A stretch of DNA of 64,000 bases, from the NCBI GenBank assembly GCA_014896235.1, contig JADBKU010000023.1:179946-243945 (forward strand). The letters are read 5' to 3'. Numbering within the stretch: position 1 is the stretch's first letter; each line of letters opens with the position of its first letter. The translations under genes and the position numbers were made by a program. The notes beneath the pieces were generated by a model, which was given only the letters and a program-made list of their open reading frames with translations, did no database searches and was not told the DNA's origin. Source of the stretch: a bacterium (GTDB taxonomy: Bacteria; Desulfobacterota; Binatia; Binatales; Binataceae). Below are positions 41,288-53,106 of the stretch, one piece after another.

Positions 41288-42140
41288 CGGCCGCAGCCTG
41301 CGGCTGCCGGATTTTCTCGGAATTGGCCCGCCGCGCACCGCCACAACATGGCTTGAGCGAATCCTGCGCGAGCGGGTCGGGCTGCCAGAAGGAATCAAAG
41401 AGACTCAGTTTTTCGTTTGGCGCTATCAACTCGGGCTCGGCTGGTATGCACGTCATTTCAGAAACTGCCCGCCCAACCTTCCAGTCGGAGAATTCGCGCC
41501 GACATATTTTGATTCGCCGCTGGCGAGCGAACGGACCGCGCGGGATTTGCCCGAATGCCGAATCATCTGTACTTTGCGGGATCCCGCCGAACGTCTTTAT
41601 TCACATTACCGGCTGTGGCGAAAAATCGGCTACACCAAAACGCCTTTCGAGCAGGCGGCGTTTCGGCACCGACAACTGCTCGATACAGCACGCTACGCGG
41701 ATCATCTAAAGTGCTGGTTCGATCGCTTCGGCAGAGAGAGAATTCTCGTGCTTTTGCACGAAGATCTCATATCCGACCGGCAAAATTATCTGGACCGAGT
41801 ATGCGACTTCATTGGAATCGCGCGCTTCGACGCCAAGCTGGCTGATAATTTCGGCGATCGGGTGCATACGGTTGAACGAGCGCCGCGAAGTTTTCGCACC
41901 GCCCGGCGCGCGCAATTCGTGAAGCGAAAGTTGGAAAGGTATCAGCTTTACGGCGTCGCTCGGATGCTGGATCCGCTTTTCGAGAGATGTTTTTCGGGTG
42001 GAGAGGTTTTTCCGCCGTTGGATCCCGATCTTGCCAACCGGATTCGGGCGGCGCTACTACCGCAAACCGAGGCGGTGGAACGGCTAATCCAGCGCGATCT
42101 CACGCACTGGAAGGGCGCCGCATCCGGTTCAATCGCGTAA
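41271..42140 (+). CDS. PAPS-dependent sulfotransferase
   Basis: The 289-residue product has the 5'-phosphosulfate loop GPPRTATTWL (residues 19-28) and the 3'-phosphate motif CTLRDPAERLYSHYRLW. The usual C-terminal DLISDRQNYLDRVCDFIGI segment follows. It would transfer sulfate from PAPS to a carbohydrate or small acceptor. It overlaps the remnant upstream, and its stop overlaps the convergent GT4 gene by 12 bases. A second enzyme of the same type lies at 44263. Confidence 0.85.
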   Translation: MMRVIDGRSLRLPDFLGIGPPRTATTWLERILRERVGLPEGIKETQFFVWRYQLGLGWYARHFRNCPPNLPVGEFAPTYFDSPLASERTARDLPECRIICTLRDPAERLYSHYRLWRKIGYTKTPFEQAAFRHRQLLDTARYADHLKCWFDRFGRERILVLLHEDLISDRQNYLDRVCDFIGIARFDAKLADNFGDRVHTVERAPRSFRTARRAQFVKRKLERYQLYGVARMLDPLFERCFSGGEVFPPLDPDLANRIRAALLPQTEAVERLIQRDLTHWKGAASGSIA

Positions 42141-43268
42141 GTTTCCACCTTCATTGCTGAGAACTTGGTTGTAGGCGGCGAGATGGCGCTCGGCGACGGC
42201 GCGCCAACTGAAGCGCTCGCGCACCATCGCGTACCCGCGGCGTCCCATTGCTTCGCGCGCCGCCGCGTCGGAGAGCATCGTCTGGATGGCTCCGGCCCAG
42301 GCGTCGGGTTCGAGACGATCGACCAGCAGGCCGTTGTCGCCATGATAAACGATTTCGGGCGTGCCGCCAGAGGCGCTGGCGATCACCGGCCGCCCGCACG
42401 CCATCGCTTCGAGAAACACCAAACCCAGCCCTTCCGGCATCCTGCTCGGCATCGCGAAACAACGCGCGCCTTTGTAGAGCGACCAAAGCTCGGCGCGCGG
42501 CCGCGCGCCGAGAATCGCAACCCGCGCGCCGAGGCCGCGCGCGGCGACCAGCGCCGCCAGCTTTTCACGGTCGGGACCGTCGCCTGCGATAAGTAAATCG
42601 ACCGACGGAAATTCCTGTACGGCGAGCGCGAATGCTTCGATCAGCAAATCGAGCGCCTTCTGGCGCAGATCTATTCGAGCGGCGCTCAGAATGTATGGGC
42701 GTTCGCTGCGATACGCATGCGCGGCTTCGGCGGCGGCCAGATCGACGCCGGCGAAGACAATATGAGCCTGACGGGCGCGGCGCGCGATACGGGCGAAATA
42801 GTCGCGCGTGGCGCGCGATAGCGCGGTCAGCCCGGCCGCACGATTGAGCGAGCGCATAGCGCGGCGGCCGAGCTTGCCGACGCCCCACGAGTCGTAAAGC
42901 GATTGCACGAACGGCGTCTTGGTGCGTCGCGCCGCGTCGGCGACGGACGGAATCTTGTCCCATGTCCAGAGATGGGAGTTCACGAGATCGGGGCGAAAGG
43001 CGCGGATTCGCGTTATCAATTCGTCCGCGATTGGCTGGCGCCAGAGGCGTTCGGGATGACGCAGGCTGATCGCTTTGCGGCCCGGAATCTCTCCGTAAAC
43101 GATCGCGGCTGGCGTCGCAGGCGTGCGTTCAAGACCGGGCGTGACGTGAGGCGTCGAGAAAATTTCCACCTGATGGCCCATCGCGAGCAACTCGACGGCA
43201 AGGCGATCGACCAGTTCCTGGATGCCGCCGATCGCGGCGAAATCCTCGGCCGCCATCAGGATTCGCAT
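42129..43268 (-). CDS. Glycosyltransferase family 4
   Basis: The 379-residue product has two Rossmann halves: an N-terminal acceptor domain with AIGGIQELVDRLAVELLAMGHQVEIFS, and the donor half with PYILSAARIDLRQKALDLLIEAFA and FAMPSRMPEGLGLVFLEAMACGRPVIAS. The E-x7-E type motif (EGLGLVFLE) marks GT4 enzymes with retained anomeric configuration. It is the last of three reverse-strand genes (sulfotransferase, GT2, GT4) for surface glycan synthesis. Confidence 0.88.
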   Translation of the reverse strand: MRILMAAEDFAAIGGIQELVDRLAVELLAMGHQVEIFSTPHVTPGLERTPATPAAIVYGEIPGRKAISLRHPERLWRQPIADELITRIRAFRPDLVNSHLWTWDKIPSVADAARRTKTPFVQSLYDSWGVGKLGRRAMRSLNRAAGLTALSRATRDYFARIARRARQAHIVFAGVDLAAAEAAHAYRSERPYILSAARIDLRQKALDLLIEAFALAVQEFPSVDLLIAGDGPDREKLAALVAARGLGARVAILGARPRAELWSLYKGARCFAMPSRMPEGLGLVFLEAMACGRPVIASASGGTPEIVYHGDNGLLVDRLEPDAWAGAIQTMLSDAAAREAMGRRGYAMVRERFSWRAVAERHLAAYNQVLSNEGGNLRD

Positions 43269-43292
43269 CGGGCAGACCGCTTTCGCGCGCGC

Positions 43293-44228
43293 CTATCGGC
43301 CGGCTGCGCCCGTGCGGCCGGACAAGGCGCGGGCGAGCGCCGGCGGCAGGTACGTTCGCAGGTAGCGCATGAGGTTGCGCATCCGCCATGGATCGAGCTT
43401 GAGCGCGCGGCGAAAGGCTTCGCGCGCGGCGGCGCGGTCGCCGCGGCCGAGCGCGCGCAGGCCGATATAGCCCAGGATGCTGCGGCTGGCGCGGGCGCGG
43501 CCGGCGATCATCACGCCGGCCGATACGCCGTAGCGTTCGCGCAGAATCTGGTCAAAAAGGGTGACCGCTTCGGGCCGGTTCCACGCCTCCTTGAGCGGCC
43601 GCGGATAGAGCGCGAATCGCCATCGCACCAGCCGCTCCGGAACGAAGCGAAATGCGCCGAGCTCGCGCAAGCGCAGCCAGAAAACCACGTCCTCGAAACC
43701 ATACGAGCGGAACTCTTCGCAAAATCCGCCGACCGTGTCGTACGCCGACCGGCGCACCATTACCGCGCTCGGCATGATCGGCCAGAGCCGAACCAGCATC
43801 TCCTCCAGCGTCGGAGCATGATCGAACCCGGAACCAATCAGGCGCGCGCCAAGGTCGCGCCCGTCGCTGTCCACCAGCGCCAGGTTGGCGAAAGCCATCA
43901 CGCATTCCGGATGGGCGTCGAGGGCGGCGGCGCACCGCTCGACCATCTGGGGCTCCCATAGATCGTCGGCGTCGAGGAAGGCGAGATATTCTCCCGCGGC
44001 GGCGGCGGCGCCCTGGTTGCGCGCGGCCGAGATGCCGCCGTTGGGGCGGCGGATGACGCGAATCCGATCGCCGAATTGTTCGAGCACGGCGGGAGTGGAA
44101 TCGGTCGAGCCGTCGTCAACCACGATTATTTCAAGCGCGGAAAAAGTTTGCGCGAGCGCGCTGCGTATCGCGTCGGCGACGGTCGCGGCGCCGTTGTAAA
44201 CCGGGATGATGGCGGATACGCGGATCAT
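43293..44228 (-). CDS. Glycosyltransferase family 2
   Basis: The 311-residue product starts at ATG 44228 (MIRVSAIIPVYNG), chosen because upstream in-frame codons are low-complexity. The GT-A core has IIVVDDGSTDST, RNQGAAAAAGEYLAFLDADDLW and the DXD motif Asp-Ala-Asp. The C-terminal part is helical and basic. It lies between the sulfotransferase and the GT4 gene with short gaps, suggesting one transcript. Confidence 0.87.
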   Translation of the reverse strand: MIRVSAIIPVYNGAATVADAIRSALAQTFSALEIIVVDDGSTDSTPAVLEQFGDRIRVIRRPNGGISAARNQGAAAAAGEYLAFLDADDLWEPQMVERCAAALDAHPECVMAFANLALVDSDGRDLGARLIGSGFDHAPTLEEMLVRLWPIMPSAVMVRRSAYDTVGGFCEEFRSYGFEDVVFWLRLRELGAFRFVPERLVRWRFALYPRPLKEAWNRPEAVTLFDQILRERYGVSAGVMIAGRARASRSILGYIGLRALGRGDRAAAREAFRRALKLDPWRMRNLMRYLRTYLPPALARALSGRTGAAGR

Positions 44229-44262
44229 CGCAAGCGGTCGGTCGGACGCTGCATGCAACGCC

Positions 44263-45129
44263 TCAGGCGCGCCGGCCGGCGGCGCCGTTCGCGCCAAATT
44301 TCCACGCGGAAAGATCGCGGCCGATCAGTTCCTCCAAAGCTTCGACCTCGGGGCGGTAGCGCGCGCGCAGGCGCGCCTCGACCTCCGGCGCGAGCGGCGG
44401 AAAGCGTTCGCCGCCGTCGAAACAATAACGCCACAAGCCGGCGCGGCCGAGCAGATTGATGGTTCTGTAGGCCTCGCGCCTTTTCAGCCAATCGCGCAGC
44501 TTGCGTCCGCGGCGCGCAAGCCGGGGGTTGCCCGGCGGCGCGCTGAAGGTGTTGATGCGGCGCGCGCCGACCTCGGTTTCGGCCAGAGAATAAGGCGCGA
44601 TTCCGATAAACCGGCAGACGCTGTCGAGAAAGGCCTGCGGGTCCGCTTCGAGATCGTCATGAATCAGGACCAGCACGTTCTCCCGGCCGAAATCGTTGAA
44701 CCATCCGCGCAGATCCGCGCCGTCGCCGACTTCGTCATTGCGGACCCATGATTCGAAGTCGTCGCTGGTCCAGGCGTTGCGCACCGCCAGCTTGTAGAAC
44801 GAATAGCGCCGCGCGACCGGATCGCGGAAAGTGCAGATGATCCTGCATCGCGGAATATGCTTCGCGATCCGCTCGCGGCCGAGCGCGGAATAGTAACTCG
44901 GGCATATTTCGCCGCACGGCAAATCCGGATCGCAGTCGGCGAAATACTTCTTGTACCAGTCGATTCCGCGTTCGTAGTTCTCGATAAAAAAGTCGACTTC
45001 CTTGATCGCGCGCGGCAGGCCGACATGTCCGCGCAGCACGGCGTCGAGCCACGTGGTCGCAGCGCGCGGCGGTCCGACGCAAAGAAAATCAGGCAGGCGG
45101 CCGGCGGATTCGCGATTACCGGAGACCAT
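44263..45129 (-). CDS. PAPS-dependent sulfotransferase, second copy
   Basis: The 288-residue product has GPPRAATTWL (residues 19-28), CTFRDPVARRYSFYKL and DLEADPQAFLDSVCRFIGI. It is clearly homologous to the enzyme at 41271 but divergent, so it is an old duplication or separate acquisition. It would sulfate a surface glycan made by the neighbouring glycosyltransferases. The 3'(2'),5'-bisphosphate phosphatase at 61430 could recycle its PAP product. Confidence 0.85.
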   Translation of the reverse strand: MVSGNRESAGRLPDFLCVGPPRAATTWLDAVLRGHVGLPRAIKEVDFFIENYERGIDWYKKYFADCDPDLPCGEICPSYYSALGRERIAKHIPRCRIICTFRDPVARRYSFYKLAVRNAWTSDDFESWVRNDEVGDGADLRGWFNDFGRENVLVLIHDDLEADPQAFLDSVCRFIGIAPYSLAETEVGARRINTFSAPPGNPRLARRGRKLRDWLKRREAYRTINLLGRAGLWRYCFDGGERFPPLAPEVEARLRARYRPEVEALEELIGRDLSAWKFGANGAAGRRA

Positions 45130-45203
45130 CAGCGGGAACCCGCCGGGAAAGATTTTCGAGCAATCATTAAATGCGAAATTTTAATTGGCGGCGGCGGCCC
45201 GAT

Positions 45204-45533
45204 TCAACCGGCGCCCTGGCCGCCCGCGGCAAGCGCGATCAGCACCTCGTCGTCCTCGATTTTAACCCGATAGCACGCAAGTTTCATCGCCGGGTCATCG
45301 ACGCAGGCGCCGGTGGTCAAATCGTATTCCCAGCCGTGCAGCGGACAGACCACGCGCGCGCCGTAAACGTCGCCCTCGCCCAGCGGTCCGCCCGCGTGCA
45401 GGCAGGCGTTGGCGATTGCGCGATACTCGCCGCCGAGATTGAAAACCGCGATCGCCCGGCCGCCAATTTCGACGACCTTGGCGCGGCCCTCCGGAATCTC
45501 GTCACGCCGGGCGACTGCGACGTATTCATCCAT
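45204..45533 (-). CDS. Rieske-type [2Fe-2S] ferredoxin
   Basis: From ATG 45533 the product has 109 residues. The cluster ligands are Cys44 and His46 in CLHAGG and Cys63 and His66 in CPLHGWEYD. It resembles NirD or dioxygenase ferredoxin subunits, which pass electrons to a partner enzyme. No oxygenase is adjacent. It follows argJ on the same strand after 28 bases. A longer start at 45581 would overlap argJ. Confidence 0.85.
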   Translation of the reverse strand: MDEYVAVARRDEIPEGRAKVVEIGGRAIAVFNLGGEYRAIANACLHAGGPLGEGDVYGARVVCPLHGWEYDLTTGACVDDPAMKLACYRVKIEDDEVLIALAAGGQGAG

Positions 45534-45561
45534 AGAACGGAATTCCTGTTTGCGGCCAGCC

Positions 45562-46758
45562 TCAGGTTGTGTATTCCGCATTGATCTTGACGTAACCGTA
45601 ACTCAAATCGCAGGTCAGAATCCGCGCGGCGCCTTTGCCGAGCTTCAAATCGACGGTCAGCGTGAATTCGCGATCGCGCATCCGCTGCGCGGCGGCCGCG
45701 AGCGCTTCGGTATGGAGCGCGCCGCGGCTGGCAAGCTTGATGCCGCCCATCGCGACTTCGATGCGATCGAGATCGATCGCGACGCCGGCCTTGCCGACCG
45801 CCATCAGGATGCGGCCGAAGTTGGGGTCGCATCCGAAGAACGCGGTCTTGACCAGCGGCGAATTGGCGATTTGCCGGGCGACGCGATCGGCGTCCGCCGC
45901 GTTCCGCGCGCCGCGCACCTCGACGGTGACGAGCTTGGTCGCGCCTTCGCCGTCGCGCACCAGTTCGCGCGCGAGCGCCGCGGAAATTTCGGCCACCGCG
46001 GCGTTGAAGCGTCCGAGTTCGCGCCCTTCCAGCGGGCGATTGCCGGCCGCTCCGGAAGCCATCAGCAGCAGCGTGTCGTTGGTCGACATGTCGCCATCGA
46101 CGGTGATCGCATTGAAGCTGCGCGGCAGCGCGTCGCGCACGGCCGCGCGCAGAATCGCGGGCGAAACGGCGGCGTCGGTCATGACGAAGGCGAGCATCGT
46201 CGCCATCTTCGGCTCGAGCATGCCCGCGCCCTTGGCGCATCCGGCGAACGTCACCTCTTTCCCGCCGAGCCTGAGCCGGGCCGAGGCGACCTTCGGATGC
46301 GTGTCGGTGGTCATGATGGCGCTGGCGAAATCTTCAAGCCCGCCGGGATTGAGGGCGGCGACCGCAGCGGCGATTCCTTCGCGATAACGAGCGAGATCGT
46401 ACGGCTGTCCAATCACGCCGGTCGAACAGGGTGCGACCAGTTCCGGCTTGCATCCGAGCGCCTCCGCGAGCGCCGCGGTCGAATCGAGCGCGAGCTTGAG
46501 GCCGAGCTTTCCGGTGAAGCAATTGGCGGAGCCGGAGTTCACGCCGACCGCCCGGAGCCGGCCGCGGCGCACCCGCTCCTGCGCGATCAGCACGGGCGCG
46601 GCCTTGACGCGATTGGTCGTGAATACGCCGGCGGCGGCAGCGGCGGAATCGGCGGCGATTACGCCGAGATCCTTGCGGCCGGGTTCATTGCGCAGGCCGG
46701 CGGCGACTCCGGCGAAGCGAAAGCCGGGCGCCGCGGCGGGCTCGAGTCGTACGTCCAT
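45562..46758 (-). CDS. argJ: Bifunctional ornithine acetyltransferase/N-acetylglutamate synthase
   Basis: The 398-residue precursor cleaves itself before Thr187 in KMATMLAF to give alpha and beta chains. The conserved VFTTN, NSGSANCFTG, GAGMLEPKMATMLAF, NDTLLLMASG and ATKLVTVEV motifs are present. It transfers acetyl groups from acetylornithine to glutamate in arginine synthesis. It lies downstream of secA and upstream of the Rieske gene on the minus strand. The missing Gly-rich insert variants seen in some families do not apply here; the length is normal. Confidence 0.95.
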   Translation of the reverse strand: MDVRLEPAAAPGFRFAGVAAGLRNEPGRKDLGVIAADSAAAAAGVFTTNRVKAAPVLIAQERVRRGRLRAVGVNSGSANCFTGKLGLKLALDSTAALAEALGCKPELVAPCSTGVIGQPYDLARYREGIAAAVAALNPGGLEDFASAIMTTDTHPKVASARLRLGGKEVTFAGCAKGAGMLEPKMATMLAFVMTDAAVSPAILRAAVRDALPRSFNAITVDGDMSTNDTLLLMASGAAGNRPLEGRELGRFNAAVAEISAALARELVRDGEGATKLVTVEVRGARNAADADRVARQIANSPLVKTAFFGCDPNFGRILMAVGKAGVAIDLDRIEVAMGGIKLASRGALHTEALAAAAQRMRDREFTLTVDLKLGKGAARILTCDLSYGYVKINAEYTT

Positions 46759-46820
46759 CTAAACCTCCGCGCGTGGATTTAACATGCGCGAAGGCCGCGA
46801 TCGACCGGCGCAGGCGGGCG

Positions 46821-49487
<2,667 letters not shown>

Positions 49488-49582
49488 TGTGTGCGATTAA
49501 ACCTGGAAGAACGCGGCGCCCGCATCCGGGCCAATTTCATCGTTAAATTCTAGCGCATGAGGCCCGCGATTGCAGCGGCGCG

Positions 49583-50488
49583 CTAACGCTCGATGCGAAC
49601 GGCGGATTCCACCTCCGGCCCCAGAAAACGCCGTCCCACCCGCACGAAACGGTCGGGCGTTTCGGTCACGAAAAAACTCCGCGACCGCGCTCCGCCGCGA
49701 CCGCGATCCAGCCCCAGCGCCTTGAGCCGCGCGCGCACCGCGGTCGCGGTCGCGGTCGCCGAATCGACGATTTTCACCCGCGGGCCAAGCACTCGCGCGA
49801 ACATCGTCCGCAGCAGCGGATAGTGCGTGCAGCCCAGCAGGAGCGTGTCGATTCCGCTCGCCTTGAGGCTCTCGAGGTAATAGGCGACCGTGCGCTCCGC
49901 CACGTCGTTGTCGGTCCATCCCTCTTCGACCAGGGGCACGAGCAGCGGACATGCGCGAGTGTAGATTTCGGCGCGCGGCCGGAGCTTTTGGATGGCGCGC
50001 GTGTAGGCGCCGGACGCAATCGTCGCCTCGGTGCCAATCACGCCGATTTTGCCGCTGCGCGAAGCCGCCGCCGCCGCGGCCGCGCCCGGTTCGATAACGC
50101 CGATCACCGGCGCCATCGTGCCGCGCGCGATTTCCTCCAGCGCGACCGCGCTCGAGGTGTTGCACGCCACCACCAGCATCTTGATCCCCTTGGCCAGCAG
50201 GAACTCGGTGTTTTCGCGCGAATAGCGCACGATTACCTCGTTCGACTTGCTGCCGTAGGGCAGGCGCGCGGTGTCGCCAAGATAGACGAAATCCTCGCCG
50301 GGCAGCAGCGCGATCAATTCCTTGAGCACGGTCAGACCGCCGATTCCGGAATCGAACACGCCGATCGGCCGCAGCCGCGCGTCGGCGGATTGGCGCGCCA
50401 GACGTCCGTCGCCGCGCGCGAGTTTCGCGGCGGTTTTCCTTGCCGCGAAATCGTCCGTCGCAATCACGCGCCGCTTTCGATTAGCCAT
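49583..50488 (-). CDS. murI: Glutamate racemase
   Basis: The 301-residue product (from ATG 50488; upstream in-frame ATGs at 50503 and 50521 exist) makes D-glutamate for peptidoglycan. It has FDSGIGGLTVLKEL, YLGDTARLPYGSKS, the two catalytic cysteines in VACNTSS and LLGCTHYP, and CPLLVPLVEEG. The N-terminal 35 residues are a basic extension. The start overlaps the end of the radical SAM gene, so the two are coupled. Confidence 0.93.
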   Translation of the reverse strand: MANRKRRVIATDDFAARKTAAKLARGDGRLARQSADARLRPIGVFDSGIGGLTVLKELIALLPGEDFVYLGDTARLPYGSKSNEVIVRYSRENTEFLLAKGIKMLVVACNTSSAVALEEIARGTMAPVIGVIEPGAAAAAAASRSGKIGVIGTEATIASGAYTRAIQKLRPRAEIYTRACPLLVPLVEEGWTDNDVAERTVAYYLESLKASGIDTLLLGCTHYPLLRTMFARVLGPRVKIVDSATATATAVRARLKALGLDRGRGGARSRSFFVTETPDRFVRVGRRFLGPEVESAVRIER

Positions 50489-51587
50489 CGCGCCGGTTTC
50501 CATCCGCGAGTCTGGCGCCAAGCGCGGCCGGCGCCGGCGGCGCCGCGCCCAGCACGCGCCGGTAGGTCGCGGCGCTCTCCATGCACAGGTACACCCTGAC
50601 GCCCGGTTTTTCCCTCGCGATCCGCCGGTTGATCGCCTCGTACAGGCGCATCCGCAGCGGCGCGAAGGCGCGGTAGCGCCCGTCCGGGGCCAGCACCTCC
50701 TCGCCCAGCAGCATCGGATCGCGCGGAAACCGGCGGCGCGCGGCGGCGCGCAGGCCGGGCGTCATCCTGAGACCGCCGAGGCTGATGAACTCGATGCGCG
50801 CGGCCGGGACCGTCGCGAACAGTTCATCAAGCAGGGCGGAATAGTCGCGATCGGCGCCGTCGCAGGCGATTATCGGGTCGAGATGGAACCCGACGCGATA
50901 GCCGGCCTCTAGCACGCGCCGCGCCGCCGCGATGCGCGCCGACGGCGACGCCGTGCGATGCTCGCTCGAGCGGAACACGCGCTCGGGCGAAAGCGTCCAC
51001 GAAACCAGCGTGCGGCCGCGCGAATCGAGATCGAGCAGGTTTTCGATCTCGTCGGTCTTGGTCTTCAGCTCCAGCGTCAGGCCGGCGCGCCCCGCGAAAT
51101 AGCGCACGAGGTCGCGGCTCATTCCGGTCAGCGAATCGAACGCCAGCGAATCGGCAAGCTCGCCGGTGCCAATCCTGAGCGGCCGATCGGCGGCGGCTTG
51201 AACGCGGTCGAGTTCGGCGAAAGCGTCGGCGTAATTCGCATAGACCTGAAAGCCGGGATTGTCCGCCACGAACTCCTGCAGGAAGCAATAACCGCAGTCC
51301 ATCGGGCAGTTCGACGCCAGTTCCATCACCAGATAGCCGCAGCACGCGAATTCATTCGATGCGGCCGGGCAGCCGGTCAGAAAGCGCGACCGCCGGCGCA
51401 TGATCACCATCCGGCGCTTGCCGGCGGCGAAGGGATCGGCGGCGCCGCGATCCGCGCGCGCGGCGATCCGGCCGTCGGGAACGTGATAGACCGGCACGCC
51501 GGGCGGCAGCGCGGCGATCACGCGGCGCGCCAGCGCCGTCGCGCGCATCTCTTCTTCAACGTAAACCGCGTCCAGTTCAAATCTCAT
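50481..51587 (-). CDS. Radical SAM protein of the spore photoproduct lyase type
   Basis: The 368-residue product from ATG 51587 (MRFELDAVYVEEE) has the radical SAM cluster motif CPMDCGYC (C-x3-C-x2-C) followed by FLQEF. It also shows a YANYADAF region, RIGTGELADSLAFD, ELKTKTDEIENLL and SWTLSPERVFRSSEHRTAS. This is the pattern of SPL-like proteins, which in spore formers repair the spore photoproduct. Here no sporulation genes are seen, so the substrate may be another DNA lesion or a different molecule. The gene overlaps its unknown partner upstream and murI downstream. Confidence 0.82.
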   Translation of the reverse strand: MRFELDAVYVEEEMRATALARRVIAALPPGVPVYHVPDGRIAARADRGAADPFAAGKRRMVIMRRRSRFLTGCPAASNEFACCGYLVMELASNCPMDCGYCFLQEFVADNPGFQVYANYADAFAELDRVQAAADRPLRIGTGELADSLAFDSLTGMSRDLVRYFAGRAGLTLELKTKTDEIENLLDLDSRGRTLVSWTLSPERVFRSSEHRTASPSARIAAARRVLEAGYRVGFHLDPIIACDGADRDYSALLDELFATVPAARIEFISLGGLRMTPGLRAAARRRFPRDPMLLGEEVLAPDGRYRAFAPLRMRLYEAINRRIAREKPGVRVYLCMESAATYRRVLGAAPPAPAALGARLADGNRRDG

Positions 51588-52131
51588 CGTCGTGCCAACC
51601 AACGCCCGCGACCAAATCGGCGATCCGCGCCAGCTCCGTCGCATGGCGCGAGAGCGCGTCAAGCAATCGGCTCAATTCCTCGCCCCCATGCGCGGCCAGC
51701 TCGATGCGGATTTCGCCGGAGGCCAGCTCGCGCGGCGGCGCAATCCTGATTCCGCGCGGCAGGCCCAGCGCCGCTATCTCGCGCGCGATCCGCTCCGTCG
51801 CGCGCGCAAGGCGGGGAAATCGAAGCGCGCGCAGCGCCGCAAGCAGCGCGGCGGCGCGGCCCGGTCCCGAGCCGGTTCCGTTCAGTATCCGCCGAACTTC
51901 GTCGCGGGCAAGAATCGCGGCAATCGGACGCGCGTCGCGCACGGAAATTTCTTCCAGCAAATCGAACGCCGCGATCAACTGACCAGCGCGCATCCTGAGT
52001 CCCGTGGCCGCTTCAAGCAGCGCCGCCCGATCATCGGGGCCAAGCGCCAGCCATCGCGCCAGATACGGGGCTGGCAGCCGCCGCGCCGCGGCCCATTCGC
52101 GAACCGCATCGTCATCCGCCGGAGCGCTCAT
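51577..52131 (-). CDS. Unknown helical protein coupled to the SPL-like gene
   Basis: The 184-residue product starts at ATG 52131, overlapping the GT2 stop, and ends inside the start of the SPL-like gene. It is mostly helical and rich in Arg, Ala and Leu, with LPAPYLARWLALGPDDRAALLEAATGLRMRAGQLIAAFDLLEEISVRDARPIAAILA and a conserved-looking GTGSGPGRAAALLAALRALRFP stretch. The helix-hairpin-like order could fit DNA binding. I do not recognise the family. The tight coupling suggests it works with the radical SAM enzyme. Confidence 0.6.
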   Translation of the reverse strand: MSAPADDDAVREWAAARRLPAPYLARWLALGPDDRAALLEAATGLRMRAGQLIAAFDLLEEISVRDARPIAAILARDEVRRILNGTGSGPGRAAALLAALRALRFPRLARATERIAREIAALGLPRGIRIAPPRELASGEIRIELAAHGGEELSRLLDALSRHATELARIADLVAGVGWHDDEI

Positions 52132-53087
52132 TGCACAGCCTCGGCGGCCGTAATCGCGCACTCGTCCTGCCGGATCAGCGCGCGCATCCCGTCGATTAGC
52201 GTCCGCAACTCCGGCGCCGCCGCGCCGCGCGATACGCCGTTCGCCGCCGCGCCGATTTCCGCGATGAATCCGGCTTCCCGAATCCGCGCCCGGCGATAAA
52301 GTCCGTGCGCGTAAATCGAGCATTTTTCGACAAGCGCGGCGCAAATCGCCGCGCGCCGCGTCGCCGAAAGATCGGAACGCGCCAAAAGCTTCATCAAGGC
52401 TAGAATCCGAAACCGATCGATCGCCGGAACGGTCGCGGAAAGCTGTCCCGGATGGCCCGCGCGGCGGATCACGAGCGGCTCGTCAAGCAGCCCCGCGTCG
52501 TGGCGCGCGAGCAACCGCAGCCACAAATCGTAATCTTCGGCGGCGCGGAAATCCGTGTCGAAGCCGCCGGCGGCCTGAAAAATTTCGCGGCGGATAATCA
52601 CGGCTGAGGGGCTGATCAGGCATACCCGCAGCGAACGCTCGAAAATATCGCCCGCGGCCTTGCGATGACGCAGGCCGGGATTCACGCGCCGGCCGCGGCG
52701 CAGCCAGATCTCCTCGCATTGCGCGATCGCGCAGGCGGGATTCGCGCGCATGTGCGCGAGTTGCCGGTTCAGCTTGTCCGGACGCCATAAATCGTCGGAA
52801 TCGAGAAACGCCAGATATTCGCCGCGAGCGAGCGCGACGCCGGCATTGCGCGCGGCGGCGACGCCGCGATTATCGATGTGCAGGCCGCGCACGACCTCGC
52901 GTCCCGCGCCTTCGTTGGCGCGCGCGGCGATTTCCAGCAGGTCGCGCCACGTTCCGTCGGTCGAGCCGTCGTCAACGACGATCAATTCGAATTCCGCCCC
53001 GCGTTGCGCGAGTACGGACGCTGCCGCCTCCCCCATCATCGCGCGCCGATTGAAGGTCGGGATAATTACGCTTACCGCGGGAACCAT
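52128..53087 (-). CDS. Glycosyltransferase family 2
   Basis: The 319-residue product has VSVIIPTFNRRAMMGEAAASVL, LIVVDDGSTDGTW, RNAGVALARGEYLAFLDSDDLW (the DXD motif), and a C-terminal helical part. It would add a sugar from a nucleotide donor to a surface glycan. It sits in a row of reverse-strand genes from engB to murI with small gaps and overlaps, an unusual place for a sugar transferase. Confidence 0.86.
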   Translation of the reverse strand: MVPAVSVIIPTFNRRAMMGEAAASVLAQRGAEFELIVVDDGSTDGTWRDLLEIAARANEGAGREVVRGLHIDNRGVAAARNAGVALARGEYLAFLDSDDLWRPDKLNRQLAHMRANPACAIAQCEEIWLRRGRRVNPGLRHRKAAGDIFERSLRVCLISPSAVIIRREIFQAAGGFDTDFRAAEDYDLWLRLLARHDAGLLDEPLVIRRAGHPGQLSATVPAIDRFRILALMKLLARSDLSATRRAAICAALVEKCSIYAHGLYRRARIREAGFIAEIGAAANGVSRGAAAPELRTLIDGMRALIRQDECAITAAEAVQ

Positions 53088-53106
53088 GTGTGCACGGCGC
53101 AGCGGG

